From: Lentisphaeria bacterium
GTDB taxonomy: Bacteria > Verrucomicrobiota > Lentisphaeria > Victivallales > Victivallaceae
DNA: 61,794 bases
Reading direction: 5' to 3'
NCBI GenBank assembly: GCA_022768375.1
Contig: JALEMG010000027.1
Span: forward strand, 1-61,794
The notes below the pieces were generated by a model. The model was not told the DNA's origin, did no database searches, and saw only the letters and a list, made by a program, of their open reading frames with translations. Of this stretch, positions 17,352 to 25,746 are shown one piece after another (positions within the stretch are counted from its first letter, which is position 1; the number at the start of each line of letters is the position of its first letter). A program made the translations under genes and the position numbers.

Positions 17352-18730
17352 TTGCTGCTCTCCTTTGTGGAACTTTTCTTGAGTTTCTGGATCACGTTCT
17401 CCACAAACCCGGTGTCATATTTGCCCTCGACGAAGTTCTTGTGTCCGAGGATCCGCCGCTGAAAGGGGATCGTCGTCTTGACCCCTTTGACCACCACCTC
17501 GTCCAGCGCCCGGTTGCAGACCGCCAGCGCCTCGGTGCGGTCCTGCCCCCAGACGATGAGTTTGCCGACGAGACTGTCGTAGTACGGCGGGATGAAGTAC
17601 CCGCTGAACGCATGGGTGTCCATGCGGACGTTGGGCCCTCCGGCGGGAATGAACTGGGTGATCCGTCCGGGACAGGGGGCGAAATTGCGCTCCGGGTCCT
17701 CCGCGTTGATCCGGCATTCGATGGCATGACCGCGAAACACCACGTCCTTCTGGCGGATTTTCAGCCGGTCCCCGGCGGCGACCCGGATCTGGGCTTTCAC
17801 CAGATCAATGCCGGTCACCATCTCCGAAACCGGATGCTCCACCTGGATGCGGGTATTCATCTCCATGAAGTAGAACTTGTCCTTGCTTCCGGTGTCCAGC
17901 AGAAATTCGATGGTCCCGGCGCTGGAGTAATGGGCGGCTTTGGCGGCTTTGACCGCGGCGAGGCCCAGTTTTTCCCGGAGTTTCGGAGAAATCGCCGGCG
18001 AAGGGGTCTCCTCGATCAGTTTCTGATTGCGCCGCTGGACGCTGCAGTCCCTCTCGCCGAGGTGAATGACGTTGCCGAAGTTGTCGGCCAGGATCTGCAC
18101 CTCGATATGGCGGGGGTTTTCCAGAAATTTCTCCATGTACAGATCGCCGTTGCCGAAGGCGTTCTCCGCCTCGGTTTTCGCCGCGTGGAACCCCTGGCGC
18201 AGACTGGCGTCGTTGCGGGCGATCCGCATGCCCCGTCCGCCGCCGCCGGCCACGGCTTTGACGATGACCGGATACTTGAGTTTATGGGCGATCTCCAGCG
18301 CCTGTTTTTCGTCCTTGAGGATGCCGTCGCTGCCGGGGGTGATGGGGACTCCGGCTTTTTTCATGGTTTCCCGGGCGGCGTTCTTGTCGCCGAGGGACTT
18401 CATCGCCTCCGTGGACGGCCCGATGAACGTGATTCCGTGACGGCGGCAGGCTTCGGCGAAGTAGGCGTTCTCCGACAGAAAACCGTAGCCCGGATGGATG
18501 GCGTCCACGTCGCAGATGGCGGCCACGGTGAGCAGCCGCTCGATAAGCAGATAACTCTCCGCCGGCTGGGGCGCGCCGATGCAGATGGCTTCGTCGGCCA
18601 TTTTCACCGGCAGACTTTCGGCGTCGGCGGTGGAATAGACGACCACGCTTTTGATACCGAGTTCCCGGCAGGCGCGGATGATCCGCACGGCGATCTCGCC
18701 CCGATTGGCGATCATTACTTTATTGAACAT
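17348..18730 (-). CDS. accC: Acetyl-CoA carboxylase, biotin carboxylase subunit
   Basis: This 460-aa ATP-grasp enzyme carboxylates biotin on AccB, the first half-reaction of malonyl-CoA formation for fatty acid synthesis. Recognised segments are the N-terminal FNKVMIANRGEIAVRIIRA, the ATP-binding glycine loop VKAVAGGGGRGMRIAR, HIEVQILAD, GERDCSVQRRNQKLIEETPS, and the active-site EMNTRIQVEHPVSE. Length matches the stand-alone bacterial subunit. accB lies 35 bp upstream and asp23 overlaps downstream. No carboxyltransferase (accA/accD) genes are in the window. Confidence 0.95.
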   Translation of the reverse strand: MFNKVMIANRGEIAVRIIRACRELGIKSVVVYSTADAESLPVKMADEAICIGAPQPAESYLLIERLLTVAAICDVDAIHPGYGFLSENAYFAEACRRHGITFIGPSTEAMKSLGDKNAARETMKKAGVPITPGSDGILKDEKQALEIAHKLKYPVIVKAVAGGGGRGMRIARNDASLRQGFHAAKTEAENAFGNGDLYMEKFLENPRHIEVQILADNFGNVIHLGERDCSVQRRNQKLIEETPSPAISPKLREKLGLAAVKAAKAAHYSSAGTIEFLLDTGSKDKFYFMEMNTRIQVEHPVSEMVTGIDLVKAQIRVAAGDRLKIRQKDVVFRGHAIECRINAEDPERNFAPCPGRITQFIPAGGPNVRMDTHAFSGYFIPPYYDSLVGKLIVWGQDRTEALAVCNRALDEVVVKGVKTTIPFQRRILGHKNFVEGKYDTGFVENVIQKLKKSSTKESSK

Positions 18731-18765
18731 GATATGGTTCTCCGCGCCGCGTTGCGGCAGGGGGG

Positions 18766-19197
18766 TTATTCCAGAACGAACATCGGCTGGCCGAACTCCA
18801 CCGGCTGACCGTTCTCCACCAGAATTTCCTTGATCGTGCCGCTTTTTTCGGCCTTGACTTCGTTCATGACCTTCATCGCCTCGATGATGCAGAGCACCGT
18901 ATCGGGATGGACCTTGTCGCCCACCTGAACGAAAGGTTTGGCATCCGGGCTGGCGGAGCGGTAGAAGGAGCCGACCAGAGGGGAGTCGATAGTGACCGCC
19001 GGGACCACCGGCGGCGCGGCCGGGACCGCCGGGACCGGAACCGCCGGGACGGGAAGCGCCGCCGGGACCGCCGCGGCCGCCGCCCGGTCGTCACCGCGCT
19101 TGAAGCAGATGTTGCAGTTGTCGGACTCGATCTTCACTTCGGTGAGATTGTAATCCCCCATCAGTTTGACCAGATTGCGAATTTCCTCAAAATCCAT
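18766..19197 (-). CDS. accB: Biotin carboxyl carrier protein of acetyl-CoA carboxylase
   Basis: This 143-aa carrier has an N-terminal helical segment ([18 protein letters not shown]). A flexible Ala/Pro/Val-rich linker spans about residues 39-68. The C-terminal biotinyl domain carries the biotinylation lysine in EAMKVM (Lys109). It shuttles carboxybiotin between AccC and the carboxyltransferase. It lies between aroQ and accC on the minus strand and is probably co-transcribed from the promoter in front of aroQ. Confidence 0.93.
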   Translation of the reverse strand: MDFEEIRNLVKLMGDYNLTEVKIESDNCNICFKRGDDRAAAAAVPAALPVPAVPVPAVPAAPPVVPAVTIDSPLVGSFYRSASPDAKPFVQVGDKVHPDTVLCIIEAMKVMNEVKAEKSGTIKEILVENGQPVEFGQPMFVLE

Positions 19198-19237
19198 GAT
19201 TGCGCGTCCTTATGTGTTGCGTTTTCAGTATGCAGAT

Positions 19238-19684
19238 TCAACAATGTCGTCCGCCGCATCGGGAAACCAGCGCCCGCAGGGCCAGCAAATAGGAATCCGG
19301 CCCGAATCCGGCGATCACCCCGGCGCACACCGGAGCGATGTACGAACGGTTCCGAAACTCCTCCCGGGACGCCACGTTGCTCAGATGCACCTCCACCGCG
19401 GGCAGCCCCACGGCGGCGATCGCGTCCCGGAGCGCGACGGAAGTGTGGGTGTAGGCTCCGGCATTCAGGATGATCCCGGAAAAGCCCTCCCGCCGGGCGG
19501 ACCCGATCCAGCCGACCAGTTCCCCCTCGCAATTGGACTGTCTCGCGGCGACTTCACACCCCAGTTCCGCACCGAGGGCGGCGACCGCCGCTTCGATGTC
19601 GGGCAGCGTGGTACGGCCGTATATTTCCGGTTCCCGGGTCCCGAGCAATTGCAGATTCGGCCCGTTGAGCAGCAGAATTTTCAT
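19238..19684 (-). CDS. aroQ: Type II 3-dehydroquinate dehydratase
   Basis: This 148-aa shikimate-pathway enzyme converts 3-dehydroquinate to 3-dehydroshikimate. Family motifs are the N-terminal [21 protein letters not shown] (with the Arg and Tyr of the active-site loop), [53 protein letters not shown] and [11 protein letters not shown]. It is the first gene of the aroQ-accB-accC-asp23 operon, an order also found in other phyla, and has its own promoter. Confidence 0.94.
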   Translation of the reverse strand: MKILLLNGPNLQLLGTREPEIYGRTTLPDIEAAVAALGAELGCEVAARQSNCEGELVGWIGSARREGFSGIILNAGAYTHTSVALRDAIAAVGLPAVEVHLSNVASREEFRNRSYIAPVCAGVIAGFGPDSYLLALRALVSRCGGRHC

Positions 19685-19722
19685 CCTTTCACTCCGTCGT
19701 TAAGCGGCAATGTCCTGAGTAT

Positions 19723-19751
19723 AAGATAACATGGAAATGGTGAAAAATCAA
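19723..19751 (-). promoter_or_regulatory. Sigma-70-type promoter of aroQ-accB-accC-asp23
   Basis: Minus strand: TTGATT (19751-19746), 17-bp spacer, TATCTT (19728-19723), about 39 bp before the aroQ start. Confidence 0.8.
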
Positions 19752-19764
19752 GTTTTCCCGCGTT

Positions 19765-20154
19765 TTATCCCCCGTCGCCGGAGAGGATCACCGTGGCCAC
19801 CGCGTAACGGGCTTCATGGCTGATGGAGACCCGAATCTCCTTCACGCCCGCGGCGGCGGCGGTCCGGGCCGCCGCGCCGGTAAAATTCAGCACCGGGCGG
19901 CCAGCGGCGTCGTTGACGATGCAGATGTCGGTGAAACCGCAGTCGCCGCCGATCCCGCATCCCAGCGCTTTGGCGGCGGCCTCCTTGGCGGCCCAGCGCC
20001 CGGCGAAAAAGGCCTTCCTCCCCCGCTTGCCGCCGGCCAGAGCCAGTTCGTCGGCGGTGTAGACCCGGTCGCAGAACTGTTCGCCGTATTCGTCGAGCAT
20101 CCGTTCGATCCGGGCGATCTCCACGATGTCGGTGCCCAAGCCGATGATCTTCAT
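19765..20154 (-). CDS. acpS: Holo-[acyl-carrier-protein] synthase
   Basis: This 129-aa enzyme transfers 4'-phosphopantetheine from CoA to the serine of ACP. Hallmarks are the N-terminal IIGLGTDIVEIARIERM with the metal-binding Asp8, and FFAGRWAAKEAAAKALG with the catalytic Glu. Later segments are GRPVLNF and VSISHEARYAVATVIL. Its ATG overlaps the stop of the PfkB-kinase gene by four bases (ATGA), making it the last gene of a six-gene chain that starts with argG. Only 80 bp separate its stop from the aroQ start, and that gap holds the aroQ promoter. Confidence 0.93.
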   Translation of the reverse strand: MKIIGLGTDIVEIARIERMLDEYGEQFCDRVYTADELALAGGKRGRKAFFAGRWAAKEAAAKALGCGIGGDCGFTDICIVNDAAGRPVLNFTGAAARTAAAAGVKEIRVSISHEARYAVATVILSGDGG

Positions 20155-21098
20155 GTCCGGGAACTCCTTGCCAGTTTCTCCACGGAGAAAGCGCCGACGG
20201 CGAAGCGTTCCGCCGCCGATCGGTCGAAACTTCCGGGACGGGAGGTCATGCTGTTGGCGCTGGCGGCGCCCAGAGCCAGTTGGAATGCCCGGGGCGGCTC
20301 CGTGCCGGAAACGATCTCGCTCAGCAGCACCGCGCTGGCGGTATCGCCGCACCCGATGGGATTGACCACCTCGGATATTTGCGGGATCTCGTAGGTGTAT
20401 AAATTCTCCCCGTCCGAGGCGAACGCCCGGGCCGCGCCGTCGGTGATGGCCGCGAAGCGGAGACGGCAGCGGCGGAACAGCGCGCACAGCCCCGAACGCA
20501 GATCGGACATCCCGGTGAGTTTCGCCAACTCGCTCCGGTTGATCTTCAGCAGATTGTCGCCGGCACGCAGGCACGGTTCCAACTCCCGCCACGCGTCGAA
20601 CAGCAACGGCCTGCCCGCGGCGTGAGCCAGGTCCGCCGCCCGCCGGTAAAGCCCGTAATCGCTTCCGTCCGGCAGGGTGCCGCAGATCGCCGCCGCCGCC
20701 GAATCGGTCAGCGCCGCCCGCCAGTTGCCGAGCAGGTCCTCCGCTTCGGATTCCGACACCGCGGCGGAGGGTTCGATCAGTTCGGTCATGACATGGTTTT
20801 TCTCATCCAGACATGTGACACAGCAGCGGGTCGTCCCGGAAACGACGGTATCCACGGCGGCGATATCCTCCCGGGCCAGCGCGTCGCGGATGAAACGTCC
20901 GGTCTCCCCGCCGGTGAACTGCATCAGCACCCCGGCAGCCCGGCCCCAGTGCGCGGCGGCCCGGCAGAAATTGATCCCCTTGCCCGAAGCCAGCACCTCC
21001 ATCCGGGCGGCCCGGTTGACTTCCCCGTACCGGAATTCCGAAAAAAACAGCGTCTTCTGACAGGCGGGATTGGCTCCCAGCACCGCGATCTTCCTCAT
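20151..21098 (-). CDS. PfkB-family carbohydrate kinase (1-phosphofructokinase-like)
   Basis: This 315-aa ribokinase-fold sugar kinase has the N-terminal motif GANPACQKTLFF and the substrate-binding GKGINFCRAAA. The C-terminal active-site signature is NPIGCGDTASAVLLSE, in which the catalytic Asp follows GCG instead of the usual GAG. The overall pattern is closest to the hexose-phosphate/1-phosphofructokinase branch, but the substrate cannot be read from sequence. It overlaps both neighbours by ATGA: Fe-ADH upstream and acpS downstream. No PTS or fructose transporter gene is nearby. Confidence 0.78.
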   Translation of the reverse strand: MRKIAVLGANPACQKTLFFSEFRYGEVNRAARMEVLASGKGINFCRAAAHWGRAAGVLMQFTGGETGRFIRDALAREDIAAVDTVVSGTTRCCVTCLDEKNHVMTELIEPSAAVSESEAEDLLGNWRAALTDSAAAAICGTLPDGSDYGLYRRAADLAHAAGRPLLFDAWRELEPCLRAGDNLLKINRSELAKLTGMSDLRSGLCALFRRCRLRFAAITDGAARAFASDGENLYTYEIPQISEVVNPIGCGDTASAVLLSEIVSGTEPPRAFQLALGAASANSMTSRPGSFDRSAAERFAVGAFSVEKLARSSRT

Positions 21099-22195
21099 TT
21101 CAACCCCCGCAGCAGCATCTCCACCTCCGCATCGGAGAACTCCCGGGGATTGCACTTCATGCTCCCGGAACGGCAGTATTTCACAATGAACGGGATGTGG
21201 GCGGTCACGTCGCCGAACGAATGGAAATCCTCCGGCAAACCCAGTTCCCGCCGCAGGTTCGTCACATGGTCGATCAGCGCCTCCGGCCCGGAAAAATCCA
21301 GTCCCCGCGCCAGTTCCGCAAAGCGTTCCCGGCACGCCGGCAGATTCCACCTCAGCACTTCCGGCAGCAGAACGGCGCAGCAGACCCCGTGGGGAATGTG
21401 CATGGCGCTGCCCGCGGGATGCCCGATGCCGTGGACCGCGCCCAGACCGCCGGAGGCGAACGCCATGCCCGCCAGCAGACTGCCCCGGGCCATCTCCGTC
21501 AGCGCCCCCCGGTCCCGACGGTACGCCCGGGGAAGCGCGGTAAGAATGTGCCGCGCCGCACTGAGGGAAATCTGCCGGGTCAGCGCGTCGCTTTTCCGCG
21601 ACAGGAATCCTTCCAGCGCCTGAGTCAGCGCATCGAATCCGCTCCCGGCGACCACGGCGTCCGGGGCGCCGACCAGCAGGTCCGGGTCCACCAGCGCGCA
21701 GTCGGCGGTCATACCCGGAGCCCGCAGGGACTGTTTGATCCCGGTGGTCCGGTCGACCATGACCGCGTTGGCGGTGACTTCGGCCCCGGTCCCGGCGGAC
21801 GTGGGCAGCAGGACCAGAAAATTCCGCCGCTCCGAAACCTGCGCCCGGCCGTAAAAGCACGCCGCGGCATCCGCATCGGAATCCGCCAGCGCCGCCGCCG
21901 CTTTCGCGCAGTCCATGGCGCTGCCGCCACCCCAGCCGATAAAGTTCACCGCGCCGATCTCCCGGGCCGCCGCCACCGCCGCAATCACGTCGGACAGGGG
22001 CAGTTCCGGGGCGACCGGCGGCGCGAAACGGCACTCCCGCCCGATCAACGCCGGAAGCAGGTCCTTCCGTATCTCCGCTTCCGCATGGCGTCCGCAGACG
22101 ATCAGCACCGCGCCGGGCGGCAGCAACTCCGGCAGCAGTCTGCGCACTCCGCTGCCGAACCGGATGTCCGGCGGCAAAATCTTCTCATACTTCAT
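21095..22195 (-). CDS. Iron-containing (group III) alcohol dehydrogenase
   Basis: This 366-aa oxidoreductase of the Fe-ADH/glycerol dehydrogenase-like superfamily has the cofactor-binding loop IGWGGGSAMDCAKAAA. The segment LPTSAGTGAEVTANAVM follows, and the metal ligand region contains GAVHGIGHPAGSAMHIPHGVCCAV with conserved His residues. The substrate is unknown. The ATG at 22195 forms an ATGA overlap with the rnc stop; an in-frame ATG at 22213 inside rnc is less likely. The gene is part of the argG-to-acpS chain, where its metabolic partner may be the following sugar kinase. Confidence 0.82.
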   Translation of the reverse strand: MKYEKILPPDIRFGSGVRRLLPELLPPGAVLIVCGRHAEAEIRKDLLPALIGRECRFAPPVAPELPLSDVIAAVAAAREIGAVNFIGWGGGSAMDCAKAAAALADSDADAAACFYGRAQVSERRNFLVLLPTSAGTGAEVTANAVMVDRTTGIKQSLRAPGMTADCALVDPDLLVGAPDAVVAGSGFDALTQALEGFLSRKSDALTRQISLSAARHILTALPRAYRRDRGALTEMARGSLLAGMAFASGGLGAVHGIGHPAGSAMHIPHGVCCAVLLPEVLRWNLPACRERFAELARGLDFSGPEALIDHVTNLRRELGLPEDFHSFGDVTAHIPFIVKYCRSGSMKCNPREFSDAEVEMLLRGLK

Positions 22196-22899
22196 GACAA
22201 TTCGTTCTCCCATCTCCGATGCAGGAACGCTTCCATTTTCACGGCGGCGGCGGTCTCCGCCAGTTTCCGGCTGGAACCGCGGCCGGGCGCGACGAACGGC
22301 CCCACCCGAACCTCTACTTCAAAAAACGGCTGGTGCGGCGGCCCGCCCCGGCGGAACAACCGGTACTCCGGCACCCGCTTCCAGCGGCCCTGCACCAACT
22401 CCTGCAACTGACCTTTGGGATTGAGAGAACAGAGCAGACGCCGGGGGTCGGGATAATCCGCCGCCATGGTCCCGTGGACGAACCGGCGCGCCCCCTCCAG
22501 CCCGGAGGCCAGATAGACCGCGCCCAGCACCGCTTCAAAAAGGTCGCACAGGGTGGATTCGCGCTCGTTGCCGGAACACTCCTTCTCTCCGTTGCCGATC
22601 AGCAGATAGCGTCCGAGGTCCAGTTTTCTGGCGGCGGCGGCAAGGGTCTTTTCGCAGGAAAGAGCGGCGCGTATCTTGGTCATGTCGCCCTCGGCAAGAT
22701 CCGGGTAGCGGTGGTACAGATACTCCGTGTGGATGATCTCCAGCACCGCGTCTCCCAGAAATTCCAGCCGCTGGTTGTCGTATTTCAGTCCCCGCTCCAC
22801 TGCATAGGTCCGGTGGGTCAGCGCCTCCTGCAAAAGCGGAAGCATTTCCCGCGGCATCCCCAGTTTCCGCAACAGTTGCGGGACTCGCTCCTCGTTCAT
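22192..22899 (-). CDS. rnc: Ribonuclease III
   Basis: This 235-aa dsRNA endonuclease processes rRNA and structured mRNAs. The catalytic domain has the signature NQRLEFLGDAVLEII with the conserved Glu and Asp, and the second acidic pair in CDLFEAVLGAVYLASG. The C-terminal dsRNA-binding domain contains PKGQLQELVQ and GRGSSRKLAETAAAVKM. Start ATG 22899 overlaps the stop of the kinase gene, and the stop overlaps the ADH start. Being embedded in the chain rather than with era or acpP is unusual, although acpS is three genes downstream. Confidence 0.93.
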   Translation of the reverse strand: MNEERVPQLLRKLGMPREMLPLLQEALTHRTYAVERGLKYDNQRLEFLGDAVLEIIHTEYLYHRYPDLAEGDMTKIRAALSCEKTLAAAARKLDLGRYLLIGNGEKECSGNERESTLCDLFEAVLGAVYLASGLEGARRFVHGTMAADYPDPRRLLCSLNPKGQLQELVQGRWKRVPEYRLFRRGGPPHQPFFEVEVRVGPFVAPGRGSSRKLAETAAAVKMEAFLHRRWENELS

Positions 22900-23675
22900 C
22901 GGTAGCGTTTTCCCCGTTCCAGAAGCGGCCGGACCGCGCGCCGGACCGCCGCCGCGTCCAGCGGGAAATTCCCGGCGGCGGTGTAACGCTCCGCCGCCTC
23001 CCGGCATCGCTCCGCCGCGTCCCCCGTATCGCGGGCGCAAATCATGAAACTGCTCACCAGCCGGGCCGTTTCCCCGACCCGGAACCGCGCCGCGACGCCA
23101 CCGCGACGGGGTGTCATGCCGTCCAGATCGACCATGCCGCACCGTCCGTCGGGACGCAGGTAGAGATTGCGCAGATTCACGTCGCCGTGAATCCAGCCGG
23201 AATCGTGCAGACGGACCAGCAGGGGCAGTACATCCTCCATCAGTTTCCGCCACACCGTTTCCGGCGGCGCGCCGCGATCCAGCGCCCGGTTGAAAAATTC
23301 CGTCTCCGGTTCCAACGCGGCGGTCACCAGAAACTCCCGGCGCACCCAGCCCCGGCTCTCCGTCAGCGCGGCGGCCACGGCCGGGGTGTCGATGCCCAGC
23401 GCGGCCAACTGCCGCGCTCCGGCCAGCGCCCGCCACGGACGCGGCGTCCGCAGCCGCCGGCGCAACTGGGTCAGCAGCCCGGGCAGATTGCAGCGCTTGA
23501 TGAAATACCCGTCCACGCATCCGGCGGTGATTTTGGGGCGGTCCTTGCACAGCACCGCCTCCGGGCCGTCCAGTTTGCCGCACAGGGCCGCGAAACCGGC
23601 CGCGTCGCCCGCCGCAAAACCGCGCCAGCGCGCGCCGGAAGCGCGGAAATCCACTTTGCCGTACCGTCCGGGCAT
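22896..23675 (-). CDS. Lipopolysaccharide kinase-like protein (WaaP/Kdo kinase, RIO-like fold)
   Basis: This 259-aa protein kinase-fold enzyme has the catalytic loop HDSGWIHGDVNLRNLYL, containing the HGDxNxxN core, and a metal-binding MVDLDGM in place of DFG. The N-terminal half holds a lysine candidate in GYFIKRCNLPG. This pattern fits the WaaP/Kdo kinase family that phosphorylates lipid A core sugars. An Ala/Arg-rich interior gives weak conservation elsewhere. It lies six bases after argG and overlaps rnc by ATGA. With lpxB also in the window, an LPS-modifying role is plausible; the sugar target is not determined. Confidence 0.68.
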   Translation of the reverse strand: MPGRYGKVDFRASGARWRGFAAGDAAGFAALCGKLDGPEAVLCKDRPKITAGCVDGYFIKRCNLPGLLTQLRRRLRTPRPWRALAGARQLAALGIDTPAVAAALTESRGWVRREFLVTAALEPETEFFNRALDRGAPPETVWRKLMEDVLPLLVRLHDSGWIHGDVNLRNLYLRPDGRCGMVDLDGMTPRRGGVAARFRVGETARLVSSFMICARDTGDAAERCREAAERYTAAGNFPLDAAAVRRAVRPLLERGKRYR

Positions 23676-23681
23676 GCCGCG

Positions 23682-24884
23682 TCAGTAGCGTTTCTGCTTG
23701 CTGCGGGCCAGCACTTTGAGCCGCAGGGCGTTGAGCCGGATGAACCCGGAAGCGTCCTTGTGGTCGTAAGCGTCCAGTCCTTCAAAACTGGCGATGCTGT
23801 CGTCGTAGAGACTGTATTCGCTGCGCCGTCCGGTGACGTGGCAGGCGCCCTTGAAAAGTTTCACCCGCACGTCGCCGGTGACGAACTTCTGGCTCTCGGT
23901 GATCATCGCCTGCAGCATCTCCCGCTCCGGAGCGTACCAGAACCCGTTGTAGATCATGTCGGCGTAACGGGGGATCAGGCTGTCCCGCAGGTGCATGACT
24001 TCCCGGTCGAGAGTGATCTCCTCCAATCCCCGGTGCGCCGCCTGCAGAATGGTGCCGGCGGGCGTCTCGTAAACGCCCCGGGACTTCATGCCCACGAAGC
24101 GGTTTTCCACGATGTCGATCCGGCCCACGGCGTGCTTTTTGCCCATGGCGTTCAGCGTGCGCATGATGTTGGCCGGGGAATATTCCCTGCCGTCGATCCT
24201 GACCGGGATGCCCTTCTCAAAGGAGATCACCACGTCCTCCGGAGCGTCGGCGGCTTTGGAGAGCGGCTCGGTCATCACGGCGATGTCCTCGGGGAACTCG
24301 TTCCACGGGTCCTCCAGAATGCCGCCCTCGAAACTGATGTGCAGCAGATTGCGGTCCATGCTGTACGGTTTTTTCGCGGAGACGGAGACCGGGATGTTGT
24401 GCTTTTTCGCGTACTCGATCATATCCAGACGCCCGGTGAACTTCCAGTTGGGGTCGCGCCACGCGGCGATGACCTTGATGGACGGGTCGAGAGCGGCGGC
24501 GCTGAGTTCGAACCGCACCTGATCGTTGCCCTTGCCGGTAGCGCCGTGGCAGATGGCATCCGCGCCCTCCGCGATGGCGGTTTCCACCAGCCGTTTGGCG
24601 ATCAGCGGCCGGGCGATGGAAGTGCCCAGAAGGTAGTTGTTCTCGTAAATGGCCTCGCCCTGCAGCATCGGGAAGATGAAATCCCGGGCGAACTCCTCGT
24701 TGAGATCGTCGATGATGCACTTGCTGGCGCCGGTGGCAACGGCTTTGGCCTCCAGCCCGTTGAGTTCCTCCTGCTGGCCCACGTCGGCGCAGTAGCAGAT
24801 CACCTCCGCGTTGTAGGTCTCCTTGACCCATCTGACGATGACGGAGGTGTCCAACCCGCCCGAATACGCGACGACAACTTTCAT
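23682..24884 (-). CDS. argG: Argininosuccinate synthase
   Basis: This 400-aa arginine-biosynthesis enzyme condenses citrulline and aspartate with ATP. The N-terminal P-loop is [16 protein letters not shown]. Other signatures are [13 protein letters not shown], the citrulline/aspartate-binding [13 protein letters not shown], and [22 protein letters not shown]. The start is preceded by AGGAGAG. It heads the tightly overlapping minus-strand chain down to acpS and is divergent from the uracil-DNA glycosylase gene. The two share a palindromic -10 region. Confidence 0.95.
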   Translation of the reverse strand: MKVVVAYSGGLDTSVIVRWVKETYNAEVICYCADVGQQEELNGLEAKAVATGASKCIIDDLNEEFARDFIFPMLQGEAIYENNYLLGTSIARPLIAKRLVETAIAEGADAICHGATGKGNDQVRFELSAAALDPSIKVIAAWRDPNWKFTGRLDMIEYAKKHNIPVSVSAKKPYSMDRNLLHISFEGGILEDPWNEFPEDIAVMTEPLSKAADAPEDVVISFEKGIPVRIDGREYSPANIMRTLNAMGKKHAVGRIDIVENRFVGMKSRGVYETPAGTILQAAHRGLEEITLDREVMHLRDSLIPRYADMIYNGFWYAPEREMLQAMITESQKFVTGDVRVKLFKGACHVTGRRSEYSLYDDSIASFEGLDAYDHKDASGFIRLNALRLKVLARSKQKRY

Positions 24885-24932
24885 TTTTTTCTCTCCTGAG
24901 TCTTAATTTTGCGGCTTTCCGCCGGATGCCCT

Positions 24933-24970
24933 TTGATTTCGCCGATCCCGGCGTCTATATTAATATAGAC
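24933..24970. promoter_or_regulatory. Divergent promoter with an 18-bp perfect palindrome at the -10 elements
   Basis: The palindrome GTCTATATTAATATAGAC (24953-24970) contains TATATT on both strands. On the plus strand, TTGATT (24933-24938) stands 17 bp upstream of TATATT (24956-24961), facing the uracil-DNA glycosylase gene whose ATG is at 24976. On the minus strand the -10 (24967-24962) faces argG, but its -35 region is weak. Confidence 0.75.
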
Positions 24971-24975
24971 CTTGA

Positions 24976-25746
24976 ATGGCGAAAATAAAAGTTTCGATTG
25001 ACAATATGGCGGATTTTTTCGATCAGATGTGCCGCGTCATCGCGGAAACCGAGGCGCGCCGGCCCGGTTCGCTGAGTCCCGGACCGGAGGTGGAGGCGCT
25101 TTTTGCCGCCGCGCCCCGGCCGTCTCCGGCGACATCCGCCGCGCCCGCGGCCCCGCGGTCTCCCGAGGCCGCGCCGGTCCCGGCGGCGGGAACACTGGAC
25201 GCACTGCGGGACATGCTCGCGGACTGCCGCCGCTGCCCGCTCGCCCGGGGACGCACCCATCTGGTTTTCGGCGAAGGCAATCCCCGGGCCCGGCTGATGT
25301 TCATTGGAGAAGGTCCCGGTTTCGACGAGGATCGGACCGGGCGGCCCTTCGTGGGCCGGGCCGGACAGTTGCTGGACCGGATGATCGCCGCCATGCAGTT
25401 CACCCGGGAGGAGGTCTACATCGCCAACGTCGTCAAGTGCCGTCCCCCCGACAACCGCGCGCCCGCCCCGGAGGAAGCGGCCTGCTGTCTGCCCTTTCTC
25501 AAACGGCAGATCGATCTCGTCCGCCCGGAGGTCATCGTTCTGCTGGGCGCCGTGGCGGTCAAGTACCTGCTCGACACCACCACCGGCATCATGAAAATGC
25601 GCGGCAAGTGGACCCACTACGAGAATATTCCCGTGATGCCCACCTTTCACCCCGCGTTTCTGCTGCGGCAGGAAGCGGCCAAACGGGAAGCGTGGCAGGA
25701 CCTCCAGCAGGTCATGGCCCGCTTCGGGAAATTCCACCGCCGATGA
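24976..25746 (+). CDS. Uracil-DNA glycosylase, family 4 (Fe-S type)
   Basis: This 256-aa base-excision repair enzyme removes uracil from DNA. A variable Ala/Pro-rich N-terminus (to about residue 72) precedes the catalytic domain. That domain has Cys in DCRRCPLARG, the active-site motif GEGPGFDEDRTGRPFVGRAG, NVVKCRPPDNRAP and CC in the Fe-S region, and the C-terminal HPAFLLR. ATG 24976 is only about 8 bases after the predicted transcription start, and no ribosome-binding site is visible, so the mRNA may be nearly leaderless. A downstream ATG at 25006 is an alternative start. It overlaps the amidase start by ATGA. Confidence 0.85.
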   Translation: MAKIKVSIDNMADFFDQMCRVIAETEARRPGSLSPGPEVEALFAAAPRPSPATSAAPAAPRSPEAAPVPAAGTLDALRDMLADCRRCPLARGRTHLVFGEGNPRARLMFIGEGPGFDEDRTGRPFVGRAGQLLDRMIAAMQFTREEVYIANVVKCRPPDNRAPAPEEAACCLPFLKRQIDLVRPEVIVLLGAVAVKYLLDTTTGIMKMRGKWTHYENIPVMPTFHPAFLLRQEAAKREAWQDLQQVMARFGKFHRR

